Shown piece after piece: positions 14,201 to 14,359 of a DNA stretch of 14,359 nt. The position numbers and the translations under genes were made by a program. The notes beneath the pieces are model-generated. The model ran no database searches. It saw only the letters and a list, made by a program, of their open reading frames with translations, and had not been told where the DNA came from. Location of the stretch: NCBI GenBank assembly GCA_041749275.1, contig JBGTBQ010000436.1, positions 1 to 14,359 on the forward strand, written 5' to 3'. Position 1 is the first letter of the stretch. Every line of letters begins with the position of its first letter. The stretch comes from JBGTBQ01 sp041749275. Its GTDB lineage: Bacteria; Acidobacteriota; Blastocatellia; Pyrinomonadales; Pyrinomonadaceae.

Positions 14201-14359
14201 CGGTCACGACGCGCACGAGCGGCGGACAGGCCGTCTTCGAGGCGGTCGGAGAATTCACCTTCCCGGCTTACGACTACGCCACCGCGCAGCTCGACGCGCG
14301 CTGGTCGGCCAACGTCAACCAGCCGTTCGGCGGCGCGCGCGGCGTCCGCAACACCGGCA
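11254..14359 (+). CDS. Giant PilX/GspK-like minor pilin with Ig-like repeats (3' partial)
   Basis: The frame is open from ATG 11254 to the window end without a stop, at least 1035 residues, and continues beyond. The leader ends NGEEG before SAIIVALIMMAVLMTVSLAA, a pilin-type helix with Val rather than Glu at mature +5, as in GspK-like tip subunits. The PilX/GspK-style motif DEYWGARSGASAVEASL follows. Residues about 75-208 are an unrecognised alpha/beta region with few repeats. From Cys210 come eight Ig-like domains of about 77-88 residues, each with an L-x-W, an ATxxxxNGxxV strand and a TTTYTLVAT-type strand. From 13876 a non-repeat region of unknown type begins (FSVPTNSLMNIVAQYYPGG). It lies 24 bases after pilT. 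The likely role is a pilus-tip adhesin or a primer of assembly; a PilY1-like function is conceivable, though the N-terminus is that of a pilin. Adhesion is inferred, not shown. Confidence 0.8.
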   Translation, partial: MGDRKPAATRRNGEEGSAIIVALIMMAVLMTVSLAATSVRVASARGADSRERQQDEYWGARSGASAVEASLRTDIPARYDADVASAKQMAGARTLPSFDGQSITTSQSRPVMNTDGQRTSNDIASCTSLLGNINSWASARLRIAEAYAQQLGHNARVAVLREAFRPQLAGGNAFAEGAYALEFYIDAAAGENGRVRPSGLVMLGPAVQGCNTTVTLDTSPSTITQGQTASLVVTYESATRIVVTESGGAVIANQVVTESGATQTISFNVTPATTTTYVATATNATGCRADSAPQTLTVTIPPPRIVLFEANPSCIILGGSSTLRWTIQGATSATINGVAVNPTSGSGPVSPTADTTYTFVASNSSGSTQAQATVSVTIPPRVNVFAADDSCVIAGASTTLRWNVSDAATVTINGAPVNSASGSLTVTPAANTTYTIVATGAGCAPQTVQAQVSVNVTTPPRINSFTGAPTTIIRGSGVSALLAWDITGATGATINGAPVNPSSGTMSVMPNVTTTYTLVATGGGCSPQQRQATVTIVVEDDPGPGSCPAINSLTSAPSCLIAGQSSQITWDAQDADTVTLNGSPVALSGSLNVTPAATTVYTLVAARAGCAPQQRQVTAEVATPPTINSFSAAPDIIQQGQFTSLQWNVSDAASVTIDGVPVNPASGSLSISPNATRTYTIIATGAGCSPQQRQATVTITVNPCPTINFFSASPPNVTAGGSSALQWSVSNASAVTINGSPVGASGSMPITPGSTTSYRLVAQSASGGCDVEQTITVTVAACTAPEIVSFTANPSSVIQGAGGMVRLAWQINDPSGTGVTVSISPGVGGGLPQTGFVDISAPAATTEYTLTATSGCGASSTQRLTVTVTADPGPCPLPAPGQPQSQAAFAGAGMTEGSFSVPTNSLMNIVAQYYPGGRVTYRIVLQTDDASPSGDPSNPVLWFVGSGSMGSGVRWSLAGTVSVGQTGSIVITDPSGTTIATAPVTTRTSGGQAVFEAVGEFTFPAYDYATAQLDARWSANVNQPFGGARGVRNTG
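12826..12861 (+). repeat. 36-base exact repeat, copy 1 (domain 4 end)
   Basis: This 36-base stretch, coding CSPQQRQATVTI, is identical to 13315-13350, 489 bases (163 codons) downstream and two domains later. The sequence around the copies differs more, so they look like a recent duplication or gene conversion within the Ig array. Confidence 0.75.
13315..13350 (+). repeat. 36-base exact repeat, copy 2 (domain 6 end)
   Basis: This is the second copy of the segment at 12826-12861, in the same codon phase. A related but diverged version in domain 5 (near 13081-13107) codes CAPQQRQVT. Confidence 0.75.
13876..14359 (+). other. Unrecognised C-terminal region of the PilX-like protein (incomplete)
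   Basis: After the last Ig-like unit and a Pro-rich hinge (CPLPAPGQPQ) the repeat pattern stops. The visible 161 residues are Ser/Gly/Thr-rich and predicted beta-rich. Landmarks are SFSVPTNSLMNIVAQYYPGG, VTYRIVLQTDD, NPVLWFVGSGSMGSG and FTFPAYDYATAQLDARW. I recognise no family. Its terminal position suggests a binding head or a further structural domain, but the end lies outside the window. Confidence 0.5.

Overview
The window is a single, densely packed, plus-strand cluster encoding most of a type IVa pilus (T4aP) machine from a GC-rich Gram-negative bacterium. A secretin, a PilN/PilO-type alignment complex, an assembly ATPase, a platform protein and a PilT retraction ATPase are all present, so the cell has an outer membrane and its pili should retract. 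Codon use is uniformly GC-rich with no obvious foreign segment. The carboxypeptidase-regulatory-like domain on the secretin and the long run of bacterial Ig-like repeats on a minor-pilin-like protein suggest Acidobacteriota (perhaps Blastocatellia). That assignment is an inference from domain style, not something the sequence proves.

Layout. (1) Positions 1-4270 carry the alignment complex and outer-membrane pore: a 5'-truncated PilN-like gene, a PilO-like gene (ATGA overlap), a PilP/GspC-position protein with a membrane anchor instead of a clear lipobox (TAATG overlap), and a 689-residue secretin. (2) Positions 4310-7954 carry the motor and fibre: a PilB/GspE-family ATPase with a tetracysteine zinc site, a type IV prepilin, and a PilC/GspF platform protein. 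(3) Positions 7955-8960 hold a 240-nt interval, missed by ordinary length cut-offs, which contains a small Cys-rich ORF (51 codons) overlapping the next gene by ATGA; then come a PilV/GspI-like minor prepilin and a 64-residue two-helix membrane protein. (4) Positions 8994-11229 hold a receiver-HD-GYP protein (predicted cyclic-di-GMP phosphodiesterase) followed by PilT. (5) From 11254 to the window end runs a very large open frame with no stop. It starts with a PilX/GspK-like minor-pilin N-terminus and continues into eight Ig-like repeats and an unrecognised C-terminal region.

How it fits together. PilN/O/P connect the cytoplasmic motor to the secretin, and PilC with the PilB-like ATPase polymerises the major pilin. 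The PilV-like and PilX-like proteins probably prime the fibre and sit at its tip, and PilT pulls it back. The HD-GYP regulator between the minor pilins and PilT suggests local control of pilus activity by cyclic di-GMP. The least ordinary parts are the giant Ig-repeat PilX-like protein (candidate pilus-tip adhesin), the small zinc-ribbon-like ORF coupled to the minor pilin, the secretin with an extra beta-sandwich domain, and the altered Asp-box of the assembly ATPase. PilM and the 5' end of pilN presumably lie just upstream of the window. No tRNA, rRNA, CRISPR array, insertion sequence or convincing terminator was seen.
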